This document shows positions 1 through 7,787 of a stretch of 64,000 nt of DNA, in pieces. How positions within the stretch are numbered: the first letter of the stretch is position 1; each line of letters begins with the position of its first letter. Location: the NCBI GenBank assembly GCA_965237995.1, contig CBDEGO010000006.1:434001-498000 (forward strand), written 5' to 3'. Below the pieces are notes generated by a model. It saw only the letters and a program-made list of their open reading frames with translations, had not been told where the DNA came from and did not search any database. The translations under genes and the position numbers were made by a program. Origin of the DNA: JAAELZ01 sp965237995 (GTDB lineage Bacteria; Pseudomonadota; Gammaproteobacteria; Arenicellales; Poriferihabitantaceae).

Positions 1-1
1 C

Positions 2-1678
2 GGCTTAGCGACGCGCACCATGCTGTTGGTTAGCAAAATTGCATCGATAGAAACCCACCAAACCCATACCGAGGTGGAAGCGTTACTGCTGGAAAACAAC
101 CTAATAAAGCAACATAAACCGCATTACAACGTGTTGTTAAAGGATGATAAGTCCTATCCCTATCTGCGCTTGCATACTGATACTAGATCACCTTGGTTAA
201 GTCATTATCGTGGTAGTCGTAATCGCAGCGGCCAGTTCTTTGGGCCTTTTCCAAGCGGAGGCTCGTTGCGCGATACCTTAGGTTATATTGAACAAATTTT
301 TAAATTGCGCCAATGTAGCGAAAGCATTTTTAAAAACCGCTCCCGACCTTGTTTGCAATATCAAATAAAACGTTGCAGTGCACCCTGCGTTGATCGCATT
401 TCACCGGAAGATTATGCTGAAGATGTAAGACAAGCAGTGGCCTTTTTAGAAGGCAAGGACTCACGTTTATCGGCGGAGCTTGGCGAGCAAATGCAAAAAG
501 CATCTGATGATCTCGACTTTGAAAAAGCCGCCGCACAACGGGACCGCATCGCCGCACTTAAGCGCTTGCAAGCGAAACAATACGTTTTAGGTGCCACGGG
601 TGACGCCGATGTCATTGCGCTTAAACAAGCTAGTGGCTTAGCCTGCTTTTATGTTGAACATGTGCGTCACGGTCGTAACTTGGGTGGTCGATATCATTTT
701 CAAAAAAACCGATTGGAATTGAGCGACTCTGATTTAATGAGTGCTTTTTTACCGCAATATTACTTAGGTAAAACGCTACCTAAAGAAGTCCTAATTAGCG
801 CCGCTATCGAAAACGGCCAGTTAATTATTGCTAGTCTGAATGCAAGCGACCAAGAAACGCAGCACACGCAAATAATAAAAACGGAATTCAAGCACCTTTG
901 TCGCGGCCATCGTAAGCGTTGGCAACAGCAGGCCATGATGAATGCCGAGCACCATTTAAACCAACATTTAAACCGCAATAGTACGCTTAACGCCCAGTAC
1001 GCAAATTTAGTTACACTGCTAAAAATAAGCGATGCCCCTAAAAGAATGGAATGCTTTGATATCAGTCACACAGGCGGTGAACGCACGGTTGGTTCTTGCG
1101 TCGTGTTTGACGAAAATGGGCCGCTCAAACAAGACTATAGAAAATTTAATATTGAAGGGGTTGAACCAGGGGACGATTATGCAGCCATGCGCCAAGTTTT
1201 AACCCGCCGTTACGGGCGCCTAATAAAGGAGGATGCCGCTCTGCCTGACTTGGTGATTGTAGACGGCGGCAAGGGACAAATGACCGTAGCTAAAGAAGTG
1301 TTCGTTGAATTGGGCATCAGCACACTGCCTTTACTTGGTGTTTCCAAAGGCCCGGAGCGAATCGCTGGAGAAGAAACACTACATTTCAATGGCCGCGAGA
1401 TTGACCCTGGTACTCGATCACCCGCATTACATTTAATTCAACAAATCCGTGACGAGGCGCATCGCTTTGCGATAACGGGCCATCGCGCTCGCAGAGCCAA
1501 GAAGATGGTCAGCTCACCTTTACAGGGAATTAGTGGAATTGGCGCAAAGCGTAGACAAGGCTTATTAAAGCACTTCGGCGGTATTCAAGCAGTAAAAAAT
1601 GCAGGCATTGAAGACTTGCAAAAAGCGCCTGGTATCAGCCCTAAATTAGCGGCAAAAATTTACGACCTCTTTCATTAA
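2..1678 (+). CDS. uvrC: Excinuclease ABC subunit C (5' end outside the window)
   Basis: UvrC is the nuclease subunit of UvrABC nucleotide excision repair and makes both incisions around a DNA lesion. The frame is open through the left edge: sense codons precede the Met codon at 20, so the gene starts upstream and roughly the first 50 residues, holding the GIY-YIG active-site start, are missing. Visible are the rest of the GIY-YIG domain (FFGPFP, NRSRPCLQYQIKRC), a UVR motif that binds UvrB (LDFEKAAAQRDRI, about 165-180 residues after the Met at 20), the RNase H-like second nuclease domain (MECFDISHTGG and DGGKGQ with acidic catalytic residues) and C-terminal helix-hairpin-helix repeats (GISGIGAKRR, APGISPKLA). 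pgsA follows 100 bases later, the order seen in many gammaproteobacteria. Identity is certain. Confidence 0.97.
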   Translation, partial: GLATRTMLLVSKIASIETHQTHTEVEALLLENNLIKQHKPHYNVLLKDDKSYPYLRLHTDTRSPWLSHYRGSRNRSGQFFGPFPSGGSLRDTLGYIEQIFKLRQCSESIFKNRSRPCLQYQIKRCSAPCVDRISPEDYAEDVRQAVAFLEGKDSRLSAELGEQMQKASDDLDFEKAAAQRDRIAALKRLQAKQYVLGATGDADVIALKQASGLACFYVEHVRHGRNLGGRYHFQKNRLELSDSDLMSAFLPQYYLGKTLPKEVLISAAIENGQLIIASLNASDQETQHTQIIKTEFKHLCRGHRKRWQQQAMMNAEHHLNQHLNRNSTLNAQYANLVTLLKISDAPKRMECFDISHTGGERTVGSCVVFDENGPLKQDYRKFNIEGVEPGDDYAAMRQVLTRRYGRLIKEDAALPDLVIVDGGKGQMTVAKEVFVELGISTLPLLGVSKGPERIAGEETLHFNGREIDPGTRSPALHLIQQIRDEAHRFAITGHRARRAKKMVSSPLQGISGIGAKRRQGLLKHFGGIQAVKNAGIEDLQKAPGISPKLAAKIYDLFH

Positions 1679-1778
1679 ACCAATTGTATGGTGCTTGGTT
1701 TTAGTCGTGCTTTAAGCTTTTTAAAAGGCTTGAAAGCGCTATAATCGCGATAGATAAACCTTTTCAAAATTCACTGGA

Positions 1779-2366
1779 ATGAAGTGGAATCTCCCTAATA
1801 TACTCACCTGCCTGCGGATCGCCATGATCCCGGTGTTGGTATTGTTTTACTACCTTCCAGGCTTGGCCCATCGCGAAATCATCATCACCACGCTGTTTGT
1901 GGTTGCAGCAATCACCGATTGGCTGGATGGCTATTTAGCACGTCGCCTTAACTTGACCTCTCCGTTCGGCGCATTTCTAGACCCCGTTGCCGATAAACTG
2001 ATTGTGTCTAGCGTATTGGTGATGCTAGTGGCCGACCCAAGCGTTGTAGAGCGCACATTTTTACCGATCGTATTTATTCTTTCTGTCGCGGTTATTATTG
2101 GCCGCGAGATCGTTATCTCTGCTTTGCGTGAAGTAATGGCGGAAATGGGGAAAAGAGGCCAAGTCGCTGTCGACAAATCGGGCAAGATTAAAACCGCCGT
2201 TCAGCTTATCTCGATTTCGATGTTACTTTACGCTAAGCCATTATTTGGGTTGCCTATTTTTAAAATCGGCGAAATACTGATGTACCTAGCCGTAACGCTC
2301 ACTTTATGGTCGATGTGGATTTACCTAAGCTCAGCAGCAAAGTCATTTGAGACAGAGGATGAGTAA
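1779..2366 (+). CDS. pgsA: CDP-diacylglycerol-glycerol-3-phosphate 3-phosphatidyltransferase
   Basis: Inner-membrane enzyme that makes phosphatidylglycerophosphate from CDP-diacylglycerol and glycerol-3-phosphate, the committed step to phosphatidylglycerol and cardiolipin. The 195-residue protein has the CDP-alcohol phosphatidyltransferase signature in full: D47-x2-D50-G51-x2-A54-R55-x8-G64-x3-D68-x3-D72, with hydrophobic helices before and after it. Length matches E. coli PgsA. It lies between uvrC and a Gly-Cys-Leu tRNA cluster, the same order as in enterobacteria. The ribosome binding site before ATG 1779 is weak, but the N-terminus (MKWNLPNILTCLRI) is typical. Confidence 0.96.
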   Translation: MKWNLPNILTCLRIAMIPVLVLFYYLPGLAHREIIITTLFVVAAITDWLDGYLARRLNLTSPFGAFLDPVADKLIVSSVLVMLVADPSVVERTFLPIVFILSVAVIIGREIVISALREVMAEMGKRGQVAVDKSGKIKTAVQLISISMLLYAKPLFGLPIFKIGEILMYLAVTLTLWSMWIYLSSAAKSFETEDE

Positions 2367-2389
2367 TCGATAAAATTCGGTTTATTATG

Positions 2390-2417
2390 TTGACAAGGCG
2401 GGGTGCATGCGTAAAAT
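2390..2417 (+). promoter_or_regulatory. Sigma-70 promoter of the tRNA operon
   Basis: A perfect -35 box TTGACA (2390-2395) is followed after 16 bases by a -10 box TAAAAT (2412-2417). Transcription would start just before tRNA-Gly. The stretch after the -10 box (CCACCGCCC) is GC-rich, like the discriminators of stable-RNA promoters under stringent control; that regulation is inferred. Confidence 0.75.
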
Positions 2418-2431
2418 CCACCGCCCTGTTT

Positions 2432-2507
<76 letters not shown>

Positions 2508-2514
2508 GTTAAAA

Positions 2515-2550
2515 AGCCCAGTGTGAAACGCATTTCCACTGGGTTTTTCT
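2515..2550 (+). terminator. Rho-independent terminator-like hairpin after tRNA-Gly
   Basis: Stem CCCAGTG (2517-2523) pairs with CACTGGG (2537-2543) around a 13-base loop and is followed by TTTTTCTTT. It may terminate or attenuate transcription between tRNA-Gly and tRNA-Cys, or the hairpin may serve in processing of a common precursor. Confidence 0.7.
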
Positions 2551-2613
2551 TTATCGGGCAGCGGTAAATAAAGTAAACTATTTAGCGGTTGCCAGATAAA
2601 TAGGAACATACGT

Positions 2614-2687
2614 GGCTGGATGGCAGAGTGGTTATGCAGCGGCCTGCAAAGCCGTGTACCCCGGTTCGATTCCGGGTTCAGCCTCCA
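2614..2687 (+). tRNA. tRNA-Cys (anticodon GCA)
   Basis: Cloverleaf of 74 bases with encoded CCA. Acceptor GGCTGGA pairs with TTCAGCC including one G-U pair; the anticodon loop is CTGCAAA and the T-arm is CCCGG-TTCGATT-CCGGG. Second tRNA of the cluster. Confidence 0.97.
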
Positions 2688-2738
2688 CGTAATTCAAGGA
2701 AGCAATTGAGGTCAAACCAACCTCCACAAGACCCCGAT

Positions 2739-2825
2739 GCCCGGGTGGTGAAACTGGTAGACGCAAGGGACTTAAAATCCCTCGAGGGCAACCTCGTGCC
2801 GGTTCGATTCCGGCCCCGGGCACCA
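2739..2825 (+). tRNA. tRNA-Leu (anticodon TAA)
   Basis: Class II tRNA of 87 bases with a long variable arm and encoded CCA. Acceptor GCCCGGG pairs with CCCGGGC and the anticodon loop is CTTAAAA. Its 3' half is repeated in decayed form at 5329-5379, which marks this gene as the integration site of the islet that follows. Confidence 0.97.
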
Positions 2826-2849
2826 TTTAAAATCAAACACTTACATCAA

Positions 2850-2866
2850 CCCCCCCCCCCCCCCCC
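2850..2866 (+). repeat. Homopolymer run of 17 C
   Basis: Seventeen consecutive cytosines start 25 bases after the end of tRNA-Leu. No other homopolymer of this length is seen in the window. It sits just inside the tRNA-linked islet, outside any credible gene. It is either a slippage-prone tract or an assembly artefact. Confidence 0.9.
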
Positions 2867-3070
2867 GCACCGCTCTCCTGCTATTTCCTAATGGAGCACT
2901 AGTGGGACATTCAGGTGCAATATATTGCGGCGAATCGCCCTTTCTAAGCTTGAGTTAGCCGCCGCCTGTAATTGACTGAATGCATTTAAAATGCATCCTG
3001 AGTTACCTATCAACTTATCGCCAATTGTCGTAATATTTAAGCACTATCTAAATGGAACTAGGAGCACAAT

Positions 3071-4309
3071 TTGAAAGCAACAAATCAACTTAAAAACAAT
3101 AACCCCGCCAGACTAATACCACCATATAAAAAAAACGAGCGCCGCCTTCTTTCAATTGTAATGGCGTTACTCGATATTGTTCCAAGCTTTCGGGGTGCTG
3201 TTCTTGCATTAGCTGGCTACAACTCAGGAAAAACCAGCCAATTCGTTCATTTCATGGAACCAGAATTCACAGGCCTTAACAACCCACCCGGCAGGCCAGA
3301 CGGATTGATAGCTTGCGTTCGTGGCAAGACTGAATGGAGCGCATTAATAGAAGCCAAATCCGATTCAAACCATATTGATAGTGAGCAAGTGCAAAGGTAT
3401 ATCCAACTAGCGGCTCATTTAAAGCTAGATTCAGTCATTACCATCTCAAATGAGTTAGCCTTAACCCCTTCCGAATTACCATACTATATCGCAGGTAATA
3501 AGCGCAAAGGACGCAACGTAGTTCATTTTTCTTGGCTGAACATTATCACTGAAATAAACGTACTATTGGAAAATGATGATGTTACAGGCATTGAGAAACA
3601 TTTATTACTCGAGGCCTTAATGTACCTTCAAGATAAAAGTTCTGGGGTGCAGGGCTTTGAGCAAATGCCAATTGGCTGGCCAGACTTTGTATCATCGGCT
3701 AACGCACCTCTAGGGTTTAATAAAAGTACACCGGGTGTCAAAGAAATTGTTTTGGCATGGCAACAGGCGAGGCGGCACGTTTTGCTCAAACTTATTAACG
3801 CACTAGGAGATGGAGTGGCTCTATCTTTCAACCGAAAGGCGTCTAATGATGCTAAAGAACGGGCGAATCAAGACCTAACTCAATTAGTCAGTGAGTACTC
3901 TCTAAGCGCTCAATATGCATTTCCCATCTCCCCAGTGAAGCTCGACCTATCTGCCGACCTACGCGCCTCAATGATAAAGTGCAGTGTCTCAATAAAACCG
4001 CCTGAGGGTAAGCAAGCAAAAGCTACGACCACTTGGCTACTCGGCTTACTCAGCGAATATGATAACGATTCGCTAGAAATAATGCTCGACTGGCCTCACA
4101 CTAAGGATGATATTGCCACTTCATTAGGTGACCTTAGAATCAACCCAGAAATAGCATGTCAAAGGCGCAAAGACGCACCCGTGCAGATTCACTTAAGCGT
4201 GAACACGCAAAGCGTACGGACTTTTAAAAGCAGAAAGAAATTTATCGAGCAACTAGACAATGAAGTATTAAATTTCGCATCATTCCTGAGAATGAACTCA
4301 ATAATATAG
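3071..4309 (+). CDS. PD-(D/E)XK nuclease-like accessory protein
   Basis: 412-residue protein that I recognise only at fold level. Near the N-terminus it has the spacing of a PD-(D/E)XK nuclease core: an acidic helix (E23 region), G74-R75-P76-D77, then A92-L-I-E94-A-K96, and Q106 in the following helix. This suggests a Mg-dependent restriction-like nuclease domain in residues 1-170; the remainder (about 190-412) is unassigned. The start codon is TTG at 3071, chosen because AGGAG lies just upstream (3059-3064). It is the first gene inside the tRNA-Leu islet, so a role in conflict or defence is plausible but not shown. No membrane segment or signal peptide is seen. Confidence 0.7.
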   Translation: MKATNQLKNNNPARLIPPYKKNERRLLSIVMALLDIVPSFRGAVLALAGYNSGKTSQFVHFMEPEFTGLNNPPGRPDGLIACVRGKTEWSALIEAKSDSNHIDSEQVQRYIQLAAHLKLDSVITISNELALTPSELPYYIAGNKRKGRNVVHFSWLNIITEINVLLENDDVTGIEKHLLLEALMYLQDKSSGVQGFEQMPIGWPDFVSSANAPLGFNKSTPGVKEIVLAWQQARRHVLLKLINALGDGVALSFNRKASNDAKERANQDLTQLVSEYSLSAQYAFPISPVKLDLSADLRASMIKCSVSIKPPEGKQAKATTTWLLGLLSEYDNDSLEIMLDWPHTKDDIATSLGDLRINPEIACQRRKDAPVQIHLSVNTQSVRTFKSRKKFIEQLDNEVLNFASFLRMNSII

Positions 4310-4419
4310 CTTATATATTTTCTGAATAAGACAAGCAATTAATCGTCAGTCGTATCTGGCCGCGTTGACTCTTCGATTCATTCACCGAACTTAGTTCCCT
4401 CAATTGCAAATGCTTGGCA

Positions 4420-5205
4420 CTAATTTGGCTTACTTCCTTTCACTATTCTTATCTGATGCGGCGACCACCTATTCACCAAATACACTCCAAGAAAATTTGA
4501 AAATTCGTAAATCTTCAAAGAATCAGCCAAGTTCTCAAACTGACTCTCGAAACTCTTATCAAGAGCCGTGAAAGCCGAATCACCTTTCGGTGCTTGGCTA
4601 ATTTGAGTTGTTCCAGCTTCGACGATGAGAATGATTTTTTCTGGGTAATCCTTTCCTTCTTTATTTTCTACAGTTTGCAAAACTATATCTTTTACCGGTT
4701 CGATACCCCACTCACGTTCAGGCGAAGAAGTCCAGCCTGTAGATGAGCTGTGTTTCTCCGTAACCTCTCGATTAGATATTGCTTCTGCTTGACCATCTTT
4801 AGGAGAACAAATCTCAAAATAGCAAAGCAGCTCCACTCCCGACTCATCATAGAGTTTGCCATCATGCGCTTGGCTCCCATCTATACATTTCACAAGACAA
4901 TTCGAATATTCAGCTGGTACGCTCTTACTATTTAAAAATCGAGATATTACATCCACTTCTTCACGCAAAAACTTAATCTCGCGACCAAAAGCACCCTTAC
5001 ACTCAACCCACTCTCTATTGGGTGCCCAAGATTCATAATATCCGCATTTTTGAGCTTTTAGAGCCATTCTTTTAGTAAGAGACCAGCTCGCATCAAATAG
5101 TTTATCCAATTTTTCTGGGGTATTTTTTGATTGCACTTTAGAGACCAATTCTTTTAATTTGGTAGCATATTCAAGTTTTATTTCTTCTAAAGATGGGGCA
5201 CTCAT
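4420..5205 (-). CDS. Hypothetical protein of the tRNA-Leu islet
   Basis: 261-residue soluble protein that I do not recognise. The N-terminal third is rich in charged helices (EEIKLEYATKLKEL, KLDKLFDASWSLTKRM); the middle has Cys-containing segments (NCLVKCIDG, LLCYFEICSP); the last part is a beta-rich segment with KIILIVEAG and a hydrophobic FSNFLGVYLVNRW. It converges with the nuclease-like gene at 3071-4309 across 110 bases. No catalytic motif is convincing. The base composition is AT-richer than the flanking core genes, in keeping with transfer. Confidence 0.6.
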   Translation of the reverse strand: MSAPSLEEIKLEYATKLKELVSKVQSKNTPEKLDKLFDASWSLTKRMALKAQKCGYYESWAPNREWVECKGAFGREIKFLREEVDVISRFLNSKSVPAEYSNCLVKCIDGSQAHDGKLYDESGVELLCYFEICSPKDGQAEAISNREVTEKHSSSTGWTSSPEREWGIEPVKDIVLQTVENKEGKDYPEKIILIVEAGTTQISQAPKGDSAFTALDKSFESQFENLADSLKIYEFSNFLGVYLVNRWSPHQIRIVKGSKPN

Positions 5206-5328
5206 GGAGCATTATCCCTGTAAATAGTGGCAATTACTAACACATAAGGTTACAGTATTATTTTTCAACTAATTGATTTTGTTGTGATAATTAATTGTGC
5301 CTATCCGTGGTTTATCGAGTATCTACTT

Positions 5329-5379
5329 CTTAAAATCCCTCGAAGGTAACTTCGTATCGGTTCGGTTCCGACCTCAGCA
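5329..5379 (+). repeat. Decayed copy of the tRNA-Leu 3' half (putative att site)
   Basis: The first 15 bases, CTTAAAATCCCTCGA, match tRNA-Leu 2771-2785 exactly; beyond that roughly four fifths of positions match through the variable arm and T-arm until about 5372, with most differences being transitions. The acceptor strand and CCA are lost. A direct repeat of a tRNA 3' end about 2.6 kb downstream is what integration by a tyrosine recombinase leaves behind. The divergence suggests an old event. Confidence 0.75.
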
Positions 5380-5401
5380 ATTTTCTACTCCTACTTGCTG
5401 T

Positions 5402-6169
5402 CTATTTCAACCTGAACTCCTCCATCCAAGCCAAACCATCTTCTACTTTTTGTTCTGGGTGATATTCCGCCCCGACCACCCCGTGATACGCCATCGTATT
5501 TAAGGCTTGCACTATTGCCTTTAAGGGAAGGTCGCCATGGTCAGGCTCACGCCTATTGGGTATCGAAGCAATTTGAATATGGCCTATTATCGATTTTAAG
5601 TTTGTTATTTGGTCCAATACGTTTTCTTCCATTCGTGCCACGTGGTAACAATCAAATAAGAGCTTTAAATTACGCGCCCCTAATTCTTTAATGATCTGTA
5701 TTCCTTGGTGCGTCGTGTTGAGAAAGTAACTAGGCACGTCAAAATGATTGAGTGGTTCTATCAGTATGTTGATTTGTTCTGATTGAGCGCGCTTGCAAGC
5801 ATAGCTTAAATTTTCAATGAAGCAGGCATGTGCCTCTTGGCCTTCAGCTAAACCAGCCATCACATGAATGTTTGGGGCTTGGATTGCGGTCGCGTATTCA
5901 ATGGCTTGGTCAATGGCTGCGCGGGCTTCTAGCTTTCGATTAGGTAACGCGCTTAGCCCAAACTCACCACGCTCTTTATTGCCAAGCGAGGTATTAATAG
6001 AGACCATGGGCAGGCCAGTTTCCTCTAGCGCGGCTTTTAAATCTAAAGCCGGCGTATCGTAAGGCCAATGGCACTCTACTGCATCAAAGCCTGCGGTTTT
6101 TGCTGCTCTCACACGCTCTATTAGCGGTAACTCTTTCCATAGAAAACCTAAATTTGCGGACAGTTTCAT
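5402..6169 (-). CDS. hyi: Hydroxypyruvate isomerase family protein
   Basis: 255-residue TIM-barrel protein of the Hyi/OtnI group in the xylose-isomerase-like superfamily. It interconverts hydroxypyruvate and tartronate semialdehyde, or a close sugar-acid analogue. Metal-binding and catalytic residues fit the family: E138 in LIEPLNHFD, D173 in FDCYH, H197 in GHIQIA and E235 in AEYHP. The gene follows a tartronate-semialdehyde-reductase-like gene after 15 bases, as in glyoxylate and hydroxypyruvate pathways (gcl-hyi-glxR in E. coli), though no glyoxylate carboligase is present here. OtnI-type activity on 2-oxo-tetronate is the alternative. Confidence 0.85.
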   Translation of the reverse strand: MKLSANLGFLWKELPLIERVRAAKTAGFDAVECHWPYDTPALDLKAALEETGLPMVSINTSLGNKERGEFGLSALPNRKLEARAAIDQAIEYATAIQAPNIHVMAGLAEGQEAHACFIENLSYACKRAQSEQINILIEPLNHFDVPSYFLNTTHQGIQIIKELGARNLKLLFDCYHVARMEENVLDQITNLKSIIGHIQIASIPNRREPDHGDLPLKAIVQALNTMAYHGVVGAEYHPEQKVEDGLAWMEEFRLK

Positions 6170-6184
6170 TTCAAGTGCTAACGA

Positions 6185-7054
6185 TTAAGCTTGGTTGATA
6201 TTTTCCAAGTGCAACAGCAACGAGCTATGATCAAGCGCTTGTCCTTCATTTTTACAATGGTCTGCATATAGTTTCTGTAATAACTGTGAGGCTGGAAGTT
6301 CAATGCCAAGTTGATCAGCCTGCTCGATAATGTTCTTCATGTCTTTTAATTGTATGCTCGACATCGCACCTGGCTCAAAGTCACGATCTAACATGCGTTG
6401 CCCGTGTACCGATAAGATCTTACTATCTGCAAAGCCGCCTGTCAGGGCTTCGTGCATTGCTGCCGGGTCAGCGCCGCCTCGTTCGGCTAGCAACATGGCC
6501 TCGGATACTGCGCCGATAGTAATGCCTACAATCAGTTGATTACATAATTTAGTCAGCTGGCCGCAGCCATTTGGCCCAACCAATGTAGGGCGCCCCATCG
6601 CTTGAAATAGTGGTACGCACTGGTCAAATACAGTTTTGTCGCCGCCAACCATAATGGCTAAGCTTCCTTCTTCGGCGCCACCAGTTCCACCAGAAACAGG
6701 GGCATCTAAATAGCGGATAGATTGTTCAGCACATAAGCTTGCATTGGCTTTCGCTGCTCTTGGTGTAATCGAACTCATGTCGATTAGAATGGTGTTTGGG
6801 TCGAGCTCTTTATAGGTACCCCAATCGAATAGTACAGCCGAGACAGCTGCATCATCAGTTAACATCGTGATCACTGCGTCTACATCACTCAGCGCGGCTT
6901 CCACTGACTTAACTACTTGCGCTCCTTGGTCGCTTAATGGGGCGGACTTTTCTGGTGTTCTATTCCAAACCTTTACGGTAAACCCTGCTTTTAATAAATT
7001 GCAGATCATGGGCTTTCCCATTAATCCGGCACCTATAAAACCAATCTTGTTCAT
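6185..7054 (-). CDS. NAD(P)-dependent oxidoreductase, 2-hydroxy-3-oxopropionate reductase type
   Basis: 289-residue beta-hydroxyacid dehydrogenase of the GlxR/GarR/MmsB family, which reduces tartronate semialdehyde to glycerate or oxidises 3-hydroxyisobutyrate. It has the Rossmann motif GAGLMG (8-13), the substrate loop D117-APVSGG, and catalytic K169 in QLTKLCNQ. The pairing with the hydroxypyruvate-isomerase-like gene favours tartronate semialdehyde as substrate. It is the first gene of this two-gene minus-strand operon. Confidence 0.87.
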   Translation of the reverse strand: MNKIGFIGAGLMGKPMICNLLKAGFTVKVWNRTPEKSAPLSDQGAQVVKSVEAALSDVDAVITMLTDDAAVSAVLFDWGTYKELDPNTILIDMSSITPRAAKANASLCAEQSIRYLDAPVSGGTGGAEEGSLAIMVGGDKTVFDQCVPLFQAMGRPTLVGPNGCGQLTKLCNQLIVGITIGAVSEAMLLAERGGADPAAMHEALTGGFADSKILSVHGQRMLDRDFEPGAMSSIQLKDMKNIIEQADQLGIELPASQLLQKLYADHCKNEGQALDHSSLLLHLENINQA

Positions 7055-7129
7055 CTATTCGCGTGCATGATTTAGAAAATGTAAGCGCGAATAATCACCT
7101 ATTTTAATAAAAGAAACAAATGAATCATC

Positions 7130-7168
7130 AATGAGGTTCTCCCGATCTTTGACCGAGAGAACCTCATT
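7130..7168 (-). terminator. Terminator hairpin downstream of the DUF1127 gene
   Basis: Perfect 12-bp inverted repeat: AATGAGGTTCTC at 7130-7141 and GAGAACCTCATT at 7157-7168, loop 15 bases. On the minus strand it lies 28 bases after the stop of the gene at 7197-7604 and is followed by a moderately T-rich stretch. Confidence 0.65.
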
Positions 7169-7196
7169 ACATTGAACAACAATCGATAAAGCGTAG

Positions 7197-7604
7197 TTAT
7201 GCCGCTTTGGCTACGCCGCAATACTCTGCCTTAATGCCGCAATCCGCCTCCGGATTACGTTCACTCATACTAGGTAAGTAGCACACTTCGCATTGATGAT
7301 TTTGAAGCTGTTGTTCAACTATTTTATCGACTTTATGCTCCCCATTTTTCAAGGCGATTAAATCCGCTGGCACCAGCCCCACATCCTCTAATTGAGATCG
7401 ACTTAACTTAGAGAGCGTGTCTATTGATTCATTGAACTGAGCCGCTGCGCGCCGCGTCTCTTGATAACTTTGAAAGCGGTTACGCAATATTGACATAAGC
7501 CCTGAGCGTGGTGCCTCTTTTTTAGGTAGGTTAGTGTTTTGAGCCTGCAAAGTTGCATTTGATTGCTCTCTGTTTAGAAAAACTGTGTCATACCACCAAA
7601 TCAT
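7197..7604 (-). CDS. DUF1127 domain protein
   Basis: 135-residue protein with a central DUF1127-like segment (FNESIDTLSKLSRSQLEDVGLVPADL), the small helical motif that in other proteobacteria takes part in RNA turnover and phosphate or stress regulation. It is longer than usual for the family: the N-terminus carries an acidic/polar leader and the C-terminus adds a Cys-containing tail (CEVCYLP, DCGIKAEYCG). It is transcribed divergently from the LysR gene at 7788. Specific function unknown. Confidence 0.7.
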   Translation of the reverse strand: MIWWYDTVFLNREQSNATLQAQNTNLPKKEAPRSGLMSILRNRFQSYQETRRAAAQFNESIDTLSKLSRSQLEDVGLVPADLIALKNGEHKVDKIVEQQLQNHQCEVCYLPSMSERNPEADCGIKAEYCGVAKAA

Positions 7605-7663
7605 GTTGACCTCCGTAAGGTTAAACTGTTTAATAACGCTTTAGAATTTATTAACCAAAGCTT

Positions 7664-7678
7664 GCTAGATCATCTAGC
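7664..7678. promoter_or_regulatory. Candidate LysR operator (15-bp palindrome)
   Basis: GCTAGAT-C-ATCTAGC is a perfect inverted repeat in the divergent gap between the DUF1127 gene and the GcvA-like LysR gene. It suits a LysR-type dimer site, but binding by the neighbouring regulator is only inferred. Confidence 0.4.
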
Positions 7679-7787
7679 TACAACTACTGTAGGGGTTAAT
7701 ATAAAAGCTATAACCTAGCGCTACAAACTACGATATGTTTAGTTATGCTTTAGTTTTTCTAATTCATGATATTAATAATTTAAGACA

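Larger units (their letters stand above)
2826..5379. mobile_element. Small genomic islet at tRNA-Leu (decayed integrative element)
   Basis: The stretch from the end of tRNA-Leu to a diverged copy of its 3' half holds two accessory genes (3071-4309 plus, 4420-5205 minus), the 17-C tract and no integrase. Flanking genes on both sides are ordinary metabolic genes. This is the layout of an element that integrated at the tRNA 3' end and later lost its integrase. Boundaries are inferred from the tRNA-Leu repeat alone. Confidence 0.6.

Noticed and set aside
2628..2891. Open frames running through tRNA-Cys and tRNA-Leu
   Set aside because: They consist of tRNA sequence; the tRNAs are certain.
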